Assembly: GCF_014200015.1 (NCBI RefSeq) | Contig: NZ_JACHOT010000002.1 | Span: forward strand, 372,001 to 436,000 | Reading direction: 5' to 3' | DNA length: 64,000 nucleotides | DNA from: Aminobacter niigataensis | Lineage (GTDB): Bacteria > Pseudomonadota > Alphaproteobacteria > Rhizobiales > Rhizobiaceae | Part shown: in pieces, positions 8,970-18,057 of the stretch | Numbering within the stretch: position 1 is the stretch's first letter | How the letters are laid out: each line of letters begins with the position of its first letter | Program-made: the position numbers and the translations under genes | The notes under the pieces: model-generated | The model's database searches: none | What the model was told of the DNA's origin: nothing | The model's input: only the letters and a program-made list of their open reading frames with translations

Positions 8970-9899
8970 TCAGCCGAGAGTTTGGCGGTTTACGTGGATC
9001 TTAGATCCCGGTTTTTCGGTAGTCCTCTCCTCGATCGCATAGAGTTCGGGCAACCCGATTGTCGTCTCGAGCTGCAGGCGGACATCGACCATCTCGTCAT
9101 GGTCCAGCCCGGCCTCGCCTTCGCGGATGATGTCCTCGTAACAGCGCATCAGCGCCCGGTACATGACCAGGCCAGTCGTGATTGGATAGGAGATGATCTT
9201 GTATCCCATATCCGCAAGTTCCTGCGCGGGAAGGATTGGCCTTCCCACTCGATTTCCATGGCTTACGAGTACTGTGAGCGGTCCGTTTACGTCCTTCGGC
9301 GCTCGACGCAATTCCTCGACCGTGTTCGGGAACAGGATGATCGCATCGGCTCCGGCATCGATGAACGCATTTGCTCGACGAATTGCCTCGTCGTAGCCAT
9401 GTGTCTTGAGCGTATCGGTGCGGGCGAAGATGCAAAAATCCGGATCGGTTCGAGCTTCCCGAGCCGCCGCCATCTTTTCAAGCATATGGTCGAGCTCGAT
9501 CGTGTTCTCCTGGAAGTCGCGGTGATAGTGGGCCCTTTTCGGGAAGACTTGGTCCTCCAACTGAATTGCCGCAGTACCCGCCGCCTCCATCTGGCGTACC
9601 GTGTGCCAGACCTGAATTGCCTCGCCGTAGCCTGCTCCCGCGTCGACAGAAACCGGGATTTCCACCGACGCTTGAACGCGTCGCGCGGCCTCAAGATTCT
9701 GGCTCATGTCGATGATCGGCTCGGTGAGGCAGCTCGAGGCCCCGAGCATGTATCCACCGACAACGAGACTGTCGAAGCCTGCCTTTTCGGCCATTCTGGC
9801 CGTCATCGGATCGGCCACTGACATACGCATAATTGGTCGGTCACGCTTCAGCAGTGAACGCATTCTCGCTGGCGCAGACATTGTTGGCTTCGTCGTCAT
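8970..9899 (-). CDS. Isocitrate lyase/PEP mutase superfamily protein lacking the catalytic cysteine
   Basis: 309 residues of the ICL/PEPM TIM-barrel superfamily. The metal-binding stretch VDAGAGYG and the IQLEDQVFPKRAH loop are clear. In lyases of the family the loop reads K-K/R-C-G-H, where the cysteine is the acid/base; here it is KRAHYH, with no cysteine. Family members without it include oxaloacetate decarboxylase-type and PEP-hydrolase-type enzymes, so a decarboxylase or hydrolase role is possible. First gene of the run 9899-5848. The C-terminal part (about residues 255-309) is less conserved. MSAPAR at residue 7 is an alternative start. Confidence 0.82.
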   Translation of the reverse strand: MTTKPTMSAPARMRSLLKRDRPIMRMSVADPMTARMAEKAGFDSLVVGGYMLGASSCLTEPIIDMSQNLEAARRVQASVEIPVSVDAGAGYGEAIQVWHTVRQMEAAGTAAIQLEDQVFPKRAHYHRDFQENTIELDHMLEKMAAAREARTDPDFCIFARTDTLKTHGYDEAIRRANAFIDAGADAIILFPNTVEELRRAPKDVNGPLTVLVSHGNRVGRPILPAQELADMGYKIISYPITTGLVMYRALMRCYEDIIREGEAGLDHDEMVDVRLQLETTIGLPELYAIEERTTEKPGSKIHVNRQTLG

Positions 9900-10060
9900 T
9901 TCTGTCGGATTTCCTTCTGGGATCGACTCTTCCTGGGGGAGCTGCCGATGCGCTGCGGAGGCATTTGATCGTCAGGAGCCATGATGCCCCGCCCGATCAA
10001 CACACTTCATCTTGAAGTACTGATTTCATAACACGATTCTAAAATACGTAAAATGATTTT

Positions 10061-10083
10061 TTGGTTTCACTGTATGAAACCAA
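10061..10083. promoter_or_regulatory. Perfect palindrome, candidate operator (IclR?)
   Basis: TTGGTTTCA and TGAAACCAA form 9-bp perfect arms around the spacer CTGTA. It lies in the 320-bp gap 9900-10219, which holds no supported gene, about 160 bp upstream of the lyase-aldolase-binding protein run and downstream of the IclR gene. The site is A+T-rich amid GC-rich sequence, with promoter-like AT-rich DNA next to it (10025-10060). Binding by the neighbouring IclR protein is inference. Confidence 0.6.
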
Positions 10084-10219
10084 CACAAAAGCACGCGCGT
10101 TGCCGATTGGCATCGGGTGAAACGCTGTCGACACGACTAGGGGTAGAAGATGGGGGCTACGGACATGCCTACTGGCACGCTGCTGACTGGCAGCTTCTGT
10201 TTACCGCTTCCTGCTGCGG

Positions 10220-11020
10220 TCAGGGTTCAATAGGTCTGGCAGCACGATATCCAAGCTCCGACGAGATGGACTTGGCACCCTGCTGCAACTCGTCCAGGCA
10301 TCTTTCCCTGTGCGATGCTGAAAAGCGCTCCACTGGCACCGAAACACTCAGAGCCGCCACCAAATCCCCTTCGGCGTTGTAGATCGGTGTCGCAAGGGAC
10401 GCGCCGCCCACAAATTTCTCCGATACGCTTTCTGAAAAGCCCGCTTTTCTAATTTGGTCGATCGCCTCCCAAAGCAGCGACTGGTCGACAATCGTGCTCT
10501 CGGTAAAAGCCAGAAGTGGAACCGTCCCAAAAAACGATCTGAGTTCAGAGTCGGACATTGCCGAAAGTAAGAGCTTGTTCGAGGCCCCAGCATATAGCGG
10601 GGACCTCTCGCCGCTCATGGAGCCTCGCTTGGGCAGCCGAAACCCTTCAAGCTGATACAACTGAACCCGTTCATTCCCGACCCGCGCCCCCAGGGAAACC
10701 GTCTCATCAACAACATCCCGTATGCGGCGCATCTCGGGCATGCAGACGTCGATCAGGCCGCTATGCCTGGCACGAACGCCAGCAAGCGCCGAAATCTCAG
10801 AGCCGAGGCAATAGTAGACATTGTCGGCACGCTTGCCGATCAGCCCCCTGTTTTGGAGGGTGGAAAGAATTCTGTAGGCCGTGGCCTTGGAAAGACTTGT
10901 CGCGGCTGCGATCTCGGCAAGCGAAAGAAACGGCTGTCTTGCAGAAAACGCCTGAAGAATATCAATGGCCCGATCAACAGCTTGGACCTGGTAGCTGTTC
11001 CGGCCATTGTTCTCTTGCAT
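10220..11020 (-). CDS. IclR family transcriptional regulator
   Basis: 266 residues from ATG 11020; a longer frame starts at 11083, but its extra 21 residues are not family-like. The N-terminal winged helix-turn-helix (SYQVQAVDRAIDILQAF, then LAEIAAATSLSKATAYRIL) occupies residues 8-75, and the IclR effector domain the rest (SGERSPLYAGASNKLLL; GGASLATPIYN). It sits between two ICL/PEPM-family genes on the same strand and is the obvious regulator for them. The ligand is likely an organic acid, as for other family members, but is not shown by the sequence. Confidence 0.92.
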   Translation of the reverse strand: MQENNGRNSYQVQAVDRAIDILQAFSARQPFLSLAEIAAATSLSKATAYRILSTLQNRGLIGKRADNVYYCLGSEISALAGVRARHSGLIDVCMPEMRRIRDVVDETVSLGARVGNERVQLYQLEGFRLPKRGSMSGERSPLYAGASNKLLLSAMSDSELRSFFGTVPLLAFTESTIVDQSLLWEAIDQIRKAGFSESVSEKFVGGASLATPIYNAEGDLVAALSVSVPVERFSASHRERCLDELQQGAKSISSELGYRAARPIEP

Positions 11021-11184
11021 TCGTATGGATACCCCGACTGTCGGCCGCCCCGGCACTTCGCCCTTGGAGCGGAACATTGGCATTGCGGGATACGAGGTAC
11101 CACTATTTTCGTCTAGAGCCCAACTTGGAAACGTTGCCGTCCCCGGCTTGAAAAATGAACAATGAGGCTGGCGTTCATAAACGC

Positions 11185-12201
11185 CTAGACCTTGCGGCGC
11201 GCCGCAGCGTGGTGGCCCACCCGCGGATCATAGAGCCCGATCGTCTTGTCGTACTTCGACAGCTGCTCCGGGGAGAGATACCTGTTCTCCATCTCGACGA
11301 CCTCCGGAAACCCTGCCAGATCAAAGCCACCGAAGCCGCCCAGCGGGTGATCGTTAACCTTGCTCATGAATTCGTTGTACGGATCCATGCCTCGGGTCTT
11401 CATGTCTTCGAGCAAGTCCCACATGGCAACCAGTCCGGCCTTGAAGAACATGGTTCCACTCGTCATCGACAGACCCCACTCTTGCATGTCCTGCAGGGAC
11501 GGAGCCGGATCGATCGCACGGAACGTGCACGTGATGGGACCCTCAATCTCGGCCCTTGCGAGCTTGATTTCGTCAATTGTCTGCAGAGCCTCGACATAGA
11601 TCATGTCCACGCCAGCAGCCTTGTAGGCGCGCGCGCGGCGAATGACTTCGTCCATGCTCCCGTCTACTGCCGTTCGTGCGTCGGTCCGAGCGATCACGAC
11701 GAAATCCGGGTCGAGTTCATCACGCATATCCACCGCAGCGCGATACTTCCCCACGGCCTCATCAATGCTGATGAGTTCCTTGCCCTTCACAAAGCCGCAA
11801 CGTTTCGGTGCGACCTGATCCTCAAAGAACATGCCCGCGGCACCTGCCTGGATGACATCCTTCACAGTCCGCCGAACGTTGATCGCGTTGCCAAACCCGG
11901 TGTCGCAGTCGACGATGACCGGAATTCTGACGGCATTACAGACGCGTCTAGCGTTCTCGACCACCTCTGACTGGGTGATCAACCCTGCATCCGGTAGCCC
12001 AAGTACATGCGCGGCCATGTTCGCGCCAGAAAGGCCCACGGCCTTGAAGCCCTGGGCTTCCGCGATCTGCGCGTGGATGGCAATGGCGATGCCAGGGCGG
12101 AGCAGGATTTCGTCGGCTTCAATCAGTCTCCGCAGAACAGTGGATGTCTTCTCTCGCATATCGAACCCTGCATGGCCTGAGACAACTGCCGAAGCCGACA
12201 T
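11185..12201 (-). CDS. Isocitrate lyase/PEP mutase family protein (methylisocitrate lyase-like)
   Basis: 338 residues. The metal-binding motif VDCDTGFGN and the catalytic loop EDQVAPKRCGF are present, so the acid/base cysteine is kept, though the usual histidine after CG is phenylalanine. ARTDAR and the C-terminal helical extension agree with the carboxyphosphonoenolpyruvate mutase/2-methylisocitrate lyase branch. It likely cleaves a C-C bond in a substituted malate or isocitrate. It precedes the IclR gene on the same strand and is a distant relative of the cysteine-less protein at 8970, giving two different members in one locus. Confidence 0.87.
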   Translation of the reverse strand: MSASAVVSGHAGFDMREKTSTVLRRLIEADEILLRPGIAIAIHAQIAEAQGFKAVGLSGANMAAHVLGLPDAGLITQSEVVENARRVCNAVRIPVIVDCDTGFGNAINVRRTVKDVIQAGAAGMFFEDQVAPKRCGFVKGKELISIDEAVGKYRAAVDMRDELDPDFVVIARTDARTAVDGSMDEVIRRARAYKAAGVDMIYVEALQTIDEIKLARAEIEGPITCTFRAIDPAPSLQDMQEWGLSMTSGTMFFKAGLVAMWDLLEDMKTRGMDPYNEFMSKVNDHPLGGFGGFDLAGFPEVVEMENRYLSPEQLSKYDKTIGLYDPRVGHHAAARRKV

Positions 12202-12490
12202 GCGACCTCATGGATGTCTTTCTGTGCGACGGGCAAAGCGAGCGAGCAAACCACAATTATTCTGGTCGACGTGAGTTCTCGTAAGGCAGTCGATGAACAA
12301 GGGAATATGCGACCACCTTGAACAGGGAGATCCATTCCTCGAACTTGCCGACATGCTCAACGCCTGCGTCACTATATGAATGCTTGTCTCGTCACGGGTG
12401 CGGATGGCAATCGTTGCATCTTGACTAACTAACGGTAATACGGCCTCACTGCGCAACAGTGGGGGCCGCCGTCAGCGCGGGCAGGGATGA
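12202..12490. other. Junction between catabolic locus and A+T-richer island
   Basis: 289 bases between divergent genes. Small frames here show no family resemblance and were left out. It must contain the promoter of the lyase gene (leftward) and of the abortive-infection-like gene (rightward). Composition begins to shift toward A+T after about 12490. No direct repeats or tRNA were found to mark an integration point. Confidence 0.4.
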
Positions 12491-13519
12491 ATGAGCGCGC
12501 AGCAAACCTTTTTAGTCGTACTGGCATGCGTACTTGTCTTTATCTTCTTGTGGTTGAGAAGCGACAAGATCGTCGGGCAAACATGGTTTGAGCAACTCAT
12601 TGACCCAGAAAAAGGCGACACAGCAGGCAGTTTCTACAAGATTTTATTCGCCGCACTCGTATTCGCTCTGACCATTTTCATAGCTGCCGTATTGCTATTT
12701 ACTTCTGATCTCAAATTTACCGACAATTGGGCACCTGGCACGTTTGGCGACTTCATCGGCGGCGTACTGAATCCGTTTCTCACGTTTCTTACTTTCCTCG
12801 GACTTCTTGTGACGATAGTTCTGCAACAACACGAGATTCGTGAAGCGCGGAAAGATGCCAAGGAACTTGAATTTGTTCAAAAGAAGCAAATGGCAGCCCA
12901 GCAACGGCAAAGCTTCGAGGCCACTTTTTTCCAGATGCTTACGGTGCACAATACGATTGTAAACTCCATGGACGTGCGCGGCAGCAGATACTCGGACAAA
13001 TCAAGCCAAGCTCCTAATAAATATAGACTCAAAGCCACCAATCAAGAGTATAAATCGCGCGACTGCTTTCAATTTTTTACGAATGAGCTGCATCAGTTTT
13101 ACGACAACTATGCGAGTGACAACGACCTAGATGAGGTCGAGAAAATCAATCAGTCATACTCTCATTTTTGGCTCAAACACCAGGGTGATCTTGGGCACTA
13201 CTTTCGATATCTATTCAATGTTGTACGCTTTATCGACGAGAACGCGCCTCCAGCCGATGACACTACGCCAGATAAGAGGCGCTATATGAAGCTCCTACGG
13301 GCACAGTTGTCTGATTTTGAGCTACTAATGATCTTCTACAATTGCCTTACCAATTACGGTGAGGACTTCAAACGATATGTCGAGCAGTATACGCTACTAA
13401 ATAACTTTCCGCCGAATATGGAATTTAAGCCTGAGCACAAGTTGTTCTTCAATGAGTCAGCTTACCATGAGGCAAGTTCTGATCACGCCGACACGGTTAT
13501 TCAGGAGATCAAACTCTAA
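12491..13519 (+). CDS. Putative phage abortive infection protein (putAbiC-like membrane protein)
   Basis: 342 residues. Three hydrophobic segments lie near residues 5-22, 49-69 and 88-111, followed by a charged helix (QQHEIREARKDAKE) and a cytoplasmic domain. The phrases GTFGDFIGGVLNP, FFQMLTVHN and YFRYLFNVVRFID match what I know of the putative phage abortive infection family (putAbiC). Members are membrane-anchored and found in defence islands; the mechanism is not established. Codon use and base composition are clearly more A+T-rich than in the flanking catabolic genes, suggesting transfer. AGGGA precedes ATG 12491. It converges on the gene at 13546 with a 26-bp gap. Confidence 0.72.
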   Translation: MSAQQTFLVVLACVLVFIFLWLRSDKIVGQTWFEQLIDPEKGDTAGSFYKILFAALVFALTIFIAAVLLFTSDLKFTDNWAPGTFGDFIGGVLNPFLTFLTFLGLLVTIVLQQHEIREARKDAKELEFVQKKQMAAQQRQSFEATFFQMLTVHNTIVNSMDVRGSRYSDKSSQAPNKYRLKATNQEYKSRDCFQFFTNELHQFYDNYASDNDLDEVEKINQSYSHFWLKHQGDLGHYFRYLFNVVRFIDENAPPADDTTPDKRRYMKLLRAQLSDFELLMIFYNCLTNYGEDFKRYVEQYTLLNNFPPNMEFKPEHKLFFNESAYHEASSDHADTVIQEIKL

Positions 13520-13545
13520 GGATTCGCGGACAGAAAATCAGGTGC

Positions 13546-15261
13546 CTAGGCAGCTACGATATTGCCGTCTAGCTTGTCGTCCCACAGCACGATAGCCAAG
13601 GCCTTTCCCTCTCGATGCCAGTTTCCACCATACGCCACCAGCAACTTTCCGACGGCAGCGAGTCCCCTTACTTCGAAGTCCAGGGAGAGCTCGCCAAGCT
13701 CGCCTCCATTTGAAATATCAATGGCTCGCACCTTTCCATGACTGTTTGCGACTGCAATTAGGCTGTCACTGAGCCTGCATACTGCGACATACTCCGCTTG
13801 ATCAGGAACACCATGCCCCTGGGTAAACTGGCCATCTACGAAGTTTACCAGGGCCACCATTCCTTTACCGACCACGACGATATGGCCCGAGTTAAGCACG
13901 CATGCTGCCTGGACTTGCTGCGGGAACGACACCTCCCAGTCCATCTCAAATGACTTGTGTAGAACAGTCAGCCTGTTATCTACCGCAACAACAAGACGGT
14001 CCCTGTAGTCGAATATCGCCTTAATTCTTTGGCCTACCTTATCCCTAATATCGCTCTGGACTGTCCTTTCTTCGCGGAGTTGCTGCAGGTCACCAGCCGG
14101 CATCCAATACCGCCGTAACCTGCCATCTCTGGACGCAGCGACAATCGTTTCGTTGTGTTGGTATTCTTGAACGCAAATCGCAACGAAATTGTCAGACATC
14201 AGCGAACGTTTGAGTGGGATCGACTTGCTTCGAGGGGCCCACACCATAAGACCTTCATTAGTACCGAATGCGAGGCGCCCGTCTTTCAGAAAGGCGGCCG
14301 AGAGGATGTCAGCGCCTACGTCAATTCGCTCGGCCTGCAATTGACCACTTGCCTGAACGGTAACGCCCACGCCGCCTCGGCCTCCCAACCATAACCCCGT
14401 TTGCGCAGCAACGCTGGAGAGAAGGGTTCGCGTCTTGTATGCATTTCGCAATGTGAGAACGACTTCCCGATGTCCAGCATCATTCTCAAGGCCGTTTGAG
14501 ATTAGCCGCCCAACAAGCTTGACGAAACGAGTGCCCGAATTCACTACCTCTCCGACGGCCTTTTCGAGGTCCTGCTTCGATGCGAACGTTTCTTGCAGTG
14601 CCGCTGCGATCTCTTTGATATCGGTTAGAACTCTGTCCGCACCCTCGTTGAGAAACTTGATCGTGGCGTCGTACACGACGCTAGAATTCAACAACACTTT
14701 AATAGCAAATGCCGTTGCACTCAGCCGCTGAATGCTCACTTTCAGCTCATTCAACGCATCTACCTGATTGCTATGCAGAATTGTCATAGCAATCGCGTTA
14801 CGGCTAATCACAGCAGAACTAATGACCTCCTCTGAAGCCTTGACGAGCGTTTGCCCAATCGAGCCGCCCGCTGAGATTGGCAGCCTGTTAGACATCTTTT
14901 GATGATCAACGAGCCTGCCCGCACCTTGGACAAACTCATCTCTACTCCTTAGAAGCGCATCAGCTTCCACGTAGAGGCTGTCCAGCGCCCCGGACAACTG
15001 CCTGACCGAGAATTCGGCGAATTCATCCAAGTCATGAACTCGATCCAACAGTGCACGAAATCCTTCGCGAACAATATAGATCCGCGCAACATCCTCCTGG
15101 GTGGCAGAGTCGGGCGAGACGCTAAAAGTGTCGATGAGCCCTTCAAGGGTTGAGCGATCGATATGGTCATCGATAGGAGCATTTGTTGCATGGCCCATGT
15201 GCTCCCTAAGCGCATCGGCACGCTCGCGCACGCGTCTCAACCACTTTTCGTAATCTGACAT
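13546..15261 (-). CDS. Unrecognised protein: helical N-terminal half plus beta-propeller-like C-terminal half
   Basis: 571 residues from ATG 15261 (MSDYEKWLRR); the 35 extra residues of the longest frame are low-complexity and unsupported. Residues 1-290 are predicted by eye to be mostly alpha-helical with heptad-like stretches. Residues 340-571 hold repeating short beta patterns (GRLAFGTNEGLMVWAP, ETIVAASRDGRLRRYW, DSLIAVANSHGKVRAID) like WD40 or other propeller blades. It follows the nuclease-STAND gene on the same strand, 246 bp downstream, and could be its sensor or partner. No known family is claimed. Composition resembles the rest of the island. Confidence 0.6.
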   Translation of the reverse strand: MSDYEKWLRRVRERADALREHMGHATNAPIDDHIDRSTLEGLIDTFSVSPDSATQEDVARIYIVREGFRALLDRVHDLDEFAEFSVRQLSGALDSLYVEADALLRSRDEFVQGAGRLVDHQKMSNRLPISAGGSIGQTLVKASEEVISSAVISRNAIAMTILHSNQVDALNELKVSIQRLSATAFAIKVLLNSSVVYDATIKFLNEGADRVLTDIKEIAAALQETFASKQDLEKAVGEVVNSGTRFVKLVGRLISNGLENDAGHREVVLTLRNAYKTRTLLSSVAAQTGLWLGGRGGVGVTVQASGQLQAERIDVGADILSAAFLKDGRLAFGTNEGLMVWAPRSKSIPLKRSLMSDNFVAICVQEYQHNETIVAASRDGRLRRYWMPAGDLQQLREERTVQSDIRDKVGQRIKAIFDYRDRLVVAVDNRLTVLHKSFEMDWEVSFPQQVQAACVLNSGHIVVVGKGMVALVNFVDGQFTQGHGVPDQAEYVAVCRLSDSLIAVANSHGKVRAIDISNGGELGELSLDFEVRGLAAVGKLLVAYGGNWHREGKALAIVLWDDKLDGNIVAA

Positions 15262-15507
15262 TACAGACTCGCGTCCCCGCACTTCGCGTCCGGTTATACT
15301 GAAATCAATCGATACGCGATATCGTCTACGAACTTCACTGCCTTCACAACTCGGCGCTACATCCAAGTCGGACGGAAACGATCACATAGCCAGGGACACC
15401 CTATCCTAAACCCCAGCAATGAAGTCGCTGCGGGCACATATGACCTCGCGCGAAGGGCGAGACGCGTCGGCGGCCCCCACCGCTTTTTTGGACTTCTTGA
15501 ACTTCCT

Positions 15508-17811
15508 TCAACCGTTGTCGCGGAGTAGTGGCGCAAACAGGTTCGAAAGAGCGGCATCATCAAAGCTGTCTCCGCCTCGATCAACGTTGCGACTCGAGTA
15601 AGAAGCACTGTAGCTGCTTCTATCTTCGAGTTCATATTTTCTCCGCAATGCGATATCCTTGGCTTCGTTCAAAACCGAAGTCGGGATCGATGCACGCTTT
15701 GCAAGATCTTCTAGCATTTCAACGTGCTCCTCTAGAGTTGACTCGGTGTCCATATAGCGAACCGTATCAGCTACATCGCGGAACTCAGATTCAATTGCCT
15801 CATAGAGAACTTCGATGAGCCGTTCCCCAAGCCCCACGCGCCACTCCTCTTCGGCATCTAAGAACCGGGTTAAGTCTTCGGGCGCATACGAATGGCTTTC
15901 GAGCAACTCGATAGCCCCGTCCTCAACCCTTTTTGCAGTCACTAGCGCGTTTGGCAGCTCCCCTAGCCAGTCAGAGTCGCGAAGCTTGGAGACGATCCCG
16001 AACAGATCGCCTCCGTCTCGCCAACTATCCCATCCCTGTACCGGAGATGCTGCGAGGGCCTCGATTAGCTCGACAAAACGCGGTTCTCGGCTGGCGAACC
16101 ACCACTCGGCAAGGAGCTCAATTCGATCTGTGTTCGAGAGCCCGTCCATCGTGTCCCCAAAGCCATGACGCGTCTCGACACGCTTCTGAACTGGAAGGCT
16201 CAGGAAAGCCTCGGCAACCACTCTGAAGTTGAGGGCCAAGGCCGCCGCCTCCGAAGAGTCCTTTGTCTTGTGTATGCCGAGACGTTGACTGTGCTGCCAG
16301 ACACGTCGGGCCCACTCGGTACGCTTGGCCGACTTCGCTGCCAGATTGAGGAGCGTAAGGTCGTCGAGATAGGCAGATAGGTAATCTCTGACGGACGGGT
16401 TTACGAAATTAACTTCACGCCCCCGAATGGTGATAAAGCCACCTTCGAGAATCTTCAAAGACTCCTCAAAATCTTTTGGATTGTGAGCAGTGCCGAAATG
16501 GCGCGAGAGCTCCGCATTAAATGCGTCGAAAGCCTCCCTCAAGACATCAATATCTGCGCCAAATTGATCACAGAAAAAGAGCGTCAGCAGCAGGTTTCGG
16601 CAGGTTGTTGGGATGTGCTTGCGGAACGGCAGGTCCCAAAGTTGGGTAGGGTTATCCAAGGCCGCAATGAATGCTGCCGGATAGTTCGCCGGATCGTGAT
16701 TTGCAATCCTACTGCCTTCAGTCATGAGCGCAATCAGGCGCGGATTGTAGTGCCTATGATCAACAATCTTAGGCAACATGCCGCTCACAATCAATGTATT
16801 GATGTGCGACTGCGGTGTTCCAGTAACTAATAAATGATTGTAGAGAATACGCGCCTTAATCCGTCGCGTGTAAACGCCGACATCAAGCAAGTATCGGCTA
16901 ATGTCAAGACGCTCATCTGCCAGATGCTCAGAGTGATGTTTAGCTTCCTCGAAAATTGGTGCGCGAGTGGTCAAAATGAACCGTGTATTCGACGATTTCT
17001 GAACACGCTTGATGAAGCGCGCCAGGTCGGAGTCAAGCTTTGCTAGAGCGCTCTTGTCGAGCGCCACGCGGCCGAGGAAATCGTCAAAATAAAATACTTG
17101 CTTTTGGGTTTCATCGAAGTCCGCGAACCCATCGTCCAAGCTGCGAATTGCCACCAGATCCCAGTCCTCTGCCATATGGGCATAAGCCAGCATTTCGGCC
17201 AGTGTTGTCTTCCCGACACCAGGCGGACCAGAAACAATCAATAGATGGTGCTGATCGAGTTTGAGACGCGCCTCGTCAAAGCTCGGGTTTGGGGCGTAAA
17301 CACGAACCTTTTCTTCAATTTCCTGGCGCGTAATCGAGTTAAACCGATAAGCAGCAGCACGTAGAACTCGTTCAAGCACTGCGGTTTGTGACAGCCAAAG
17401 CTTCAGGTGAGATTTCTCGATATCCGGATGCGAGCGAAGCAGCCCATTCAGGTCACCAGGACCGACGATGTCCGCCTCAGTCTGCAACGCAGGTCCAACA
17501 ATGGCCGCCAGGATCGACTTGTTTTTTGGAGTGATCCTGCAAGAAGTCGAGAGAATATATCTTTGAGGAGCCAACCGATCTATCGCTGCCCGCTCTCGTT
17601 TCATTGTTCGGTTCAAGTCCGCGCTTCGAGAGCCAACGTAGTGCTTCGCCTGCAATATTGTGTTGTTTCCACCGGTGGCATGCCTCCCGTCCATGCCGGA
17701 GTCTGGCCCTTGAGTGAAAGCCTCAAATCGTATGCCCAGCTCTCGCCCGACTAGATCTCGCGACAGATCTTCGAAGTCCGCGGCTGAAAGGGCTGAAAAG
17801 TCGTATGTCAC
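15508..17811 (-). CDS. Mrr-like nuclease / STAND NTPase fusion, probable anti-phage protein
   Basis: 767 residues. Residues 1-60 look like a PD-(D/E)xK restriction-endonuclease domain of the Mrr type: E14 in AADFEDL, D41 in DSGMDG, and Q54-A-K56 in LQAKHY. After a linker comes a P-loop NTPase with Walker A GPPGVGKT (195-202), Walker B VFYFDDF (239-245) and an arginine-bearing ILTTRAP motif near 275, matching the novel STAND group. The remaining 400 residues are helical and lack obvious repeats. STAND proteins fused to nucleases act in bacterial immunity by sensing a phage product and then cutting DNA. That role here is inference from architecture and neighbours. Confidence 0.78.
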   Translation of the reverse strand: MTYDFSALSAADFEDLSRDLVGRELGIRFEAFTQGPDSGMDGRHATGGNNTILQAKHYVGSRSADLNRTMKRERAAIDRLAPQRYILSTSCRITPKNKSILAAIVGPALQTEADIVGPGDLNGLLRSHPDIEKSHLKLWLSQTAVLERVLRAAAYRFNSITRQEIEEKVRVYAPNPSFDEARLKLDQHHLLIVSGPPGVGKTTLAEMLAYAHMAEDWDLVAIRSLDDGFADFDETQKQVFYFDDFLGRVALDKSALAKLDSDLARFIKRVQKSSNTRFILTTRAPIFEEAKHHSEHLADERLDISRYLLDVGVYTRRIKARILYNHLLVTGTPQSHINTLIVSGMLPKIVDHRHYNPRLIALMTEGSRIANHDPANYPAAFIAALDNPTQLWDLPFRKHIPTTCRNLLLTLFFCDQFGADIDVLREAFDAFNAELSRHFGTAHNPKDFEESLKILEGGFITIRGREVNFVNPSVRDYLSAYLDDLTLLNLAAKSAKRTEWARRVWQHSQRLGIHKTKDSSEAAALALNFRVVAEAFLSLPVQKRVETRHGFGDTMDGLSNTDRIELLAEWWFASREPRFVELIEALAASPVQGWDSWRDGGDLFGIVSKLRDSDWLGELPNALVTAKRVEDGAIELLESHSYAPEDLTRFLDAEEEWRVGLGERLIEVLYEAIESEFRDVADTVRYMDTESTLEEHVEMLEDLAKRASIPTSVLNEAKDIALRRKYELEDRSSYSASYSSRNVDRGGDSFDDAALSNLFAPLLRDNG

Positions 17812-18057
17812 TGGATAGGTCCCAAAACACTCGGCTGGCGGCTATGGCGGGATTGTCGCAGACTTGCTGAACGGCTTTGTCCTCAGCAAGGACGAACTTG
17901 TGGTCCCGTGCAACACGTATCGGTACGCAGGGTCCCAAAAGCAATAGCGTTCAGTTTTCGCTTGCTCCGGACACCGTTGGACTTGGCAGTGACGATCAGA
18001 CAAAGCAAGACTACTTAACAACTGCGAGCGCAAACTGAGATTTTGGAGTGCAGAAGA

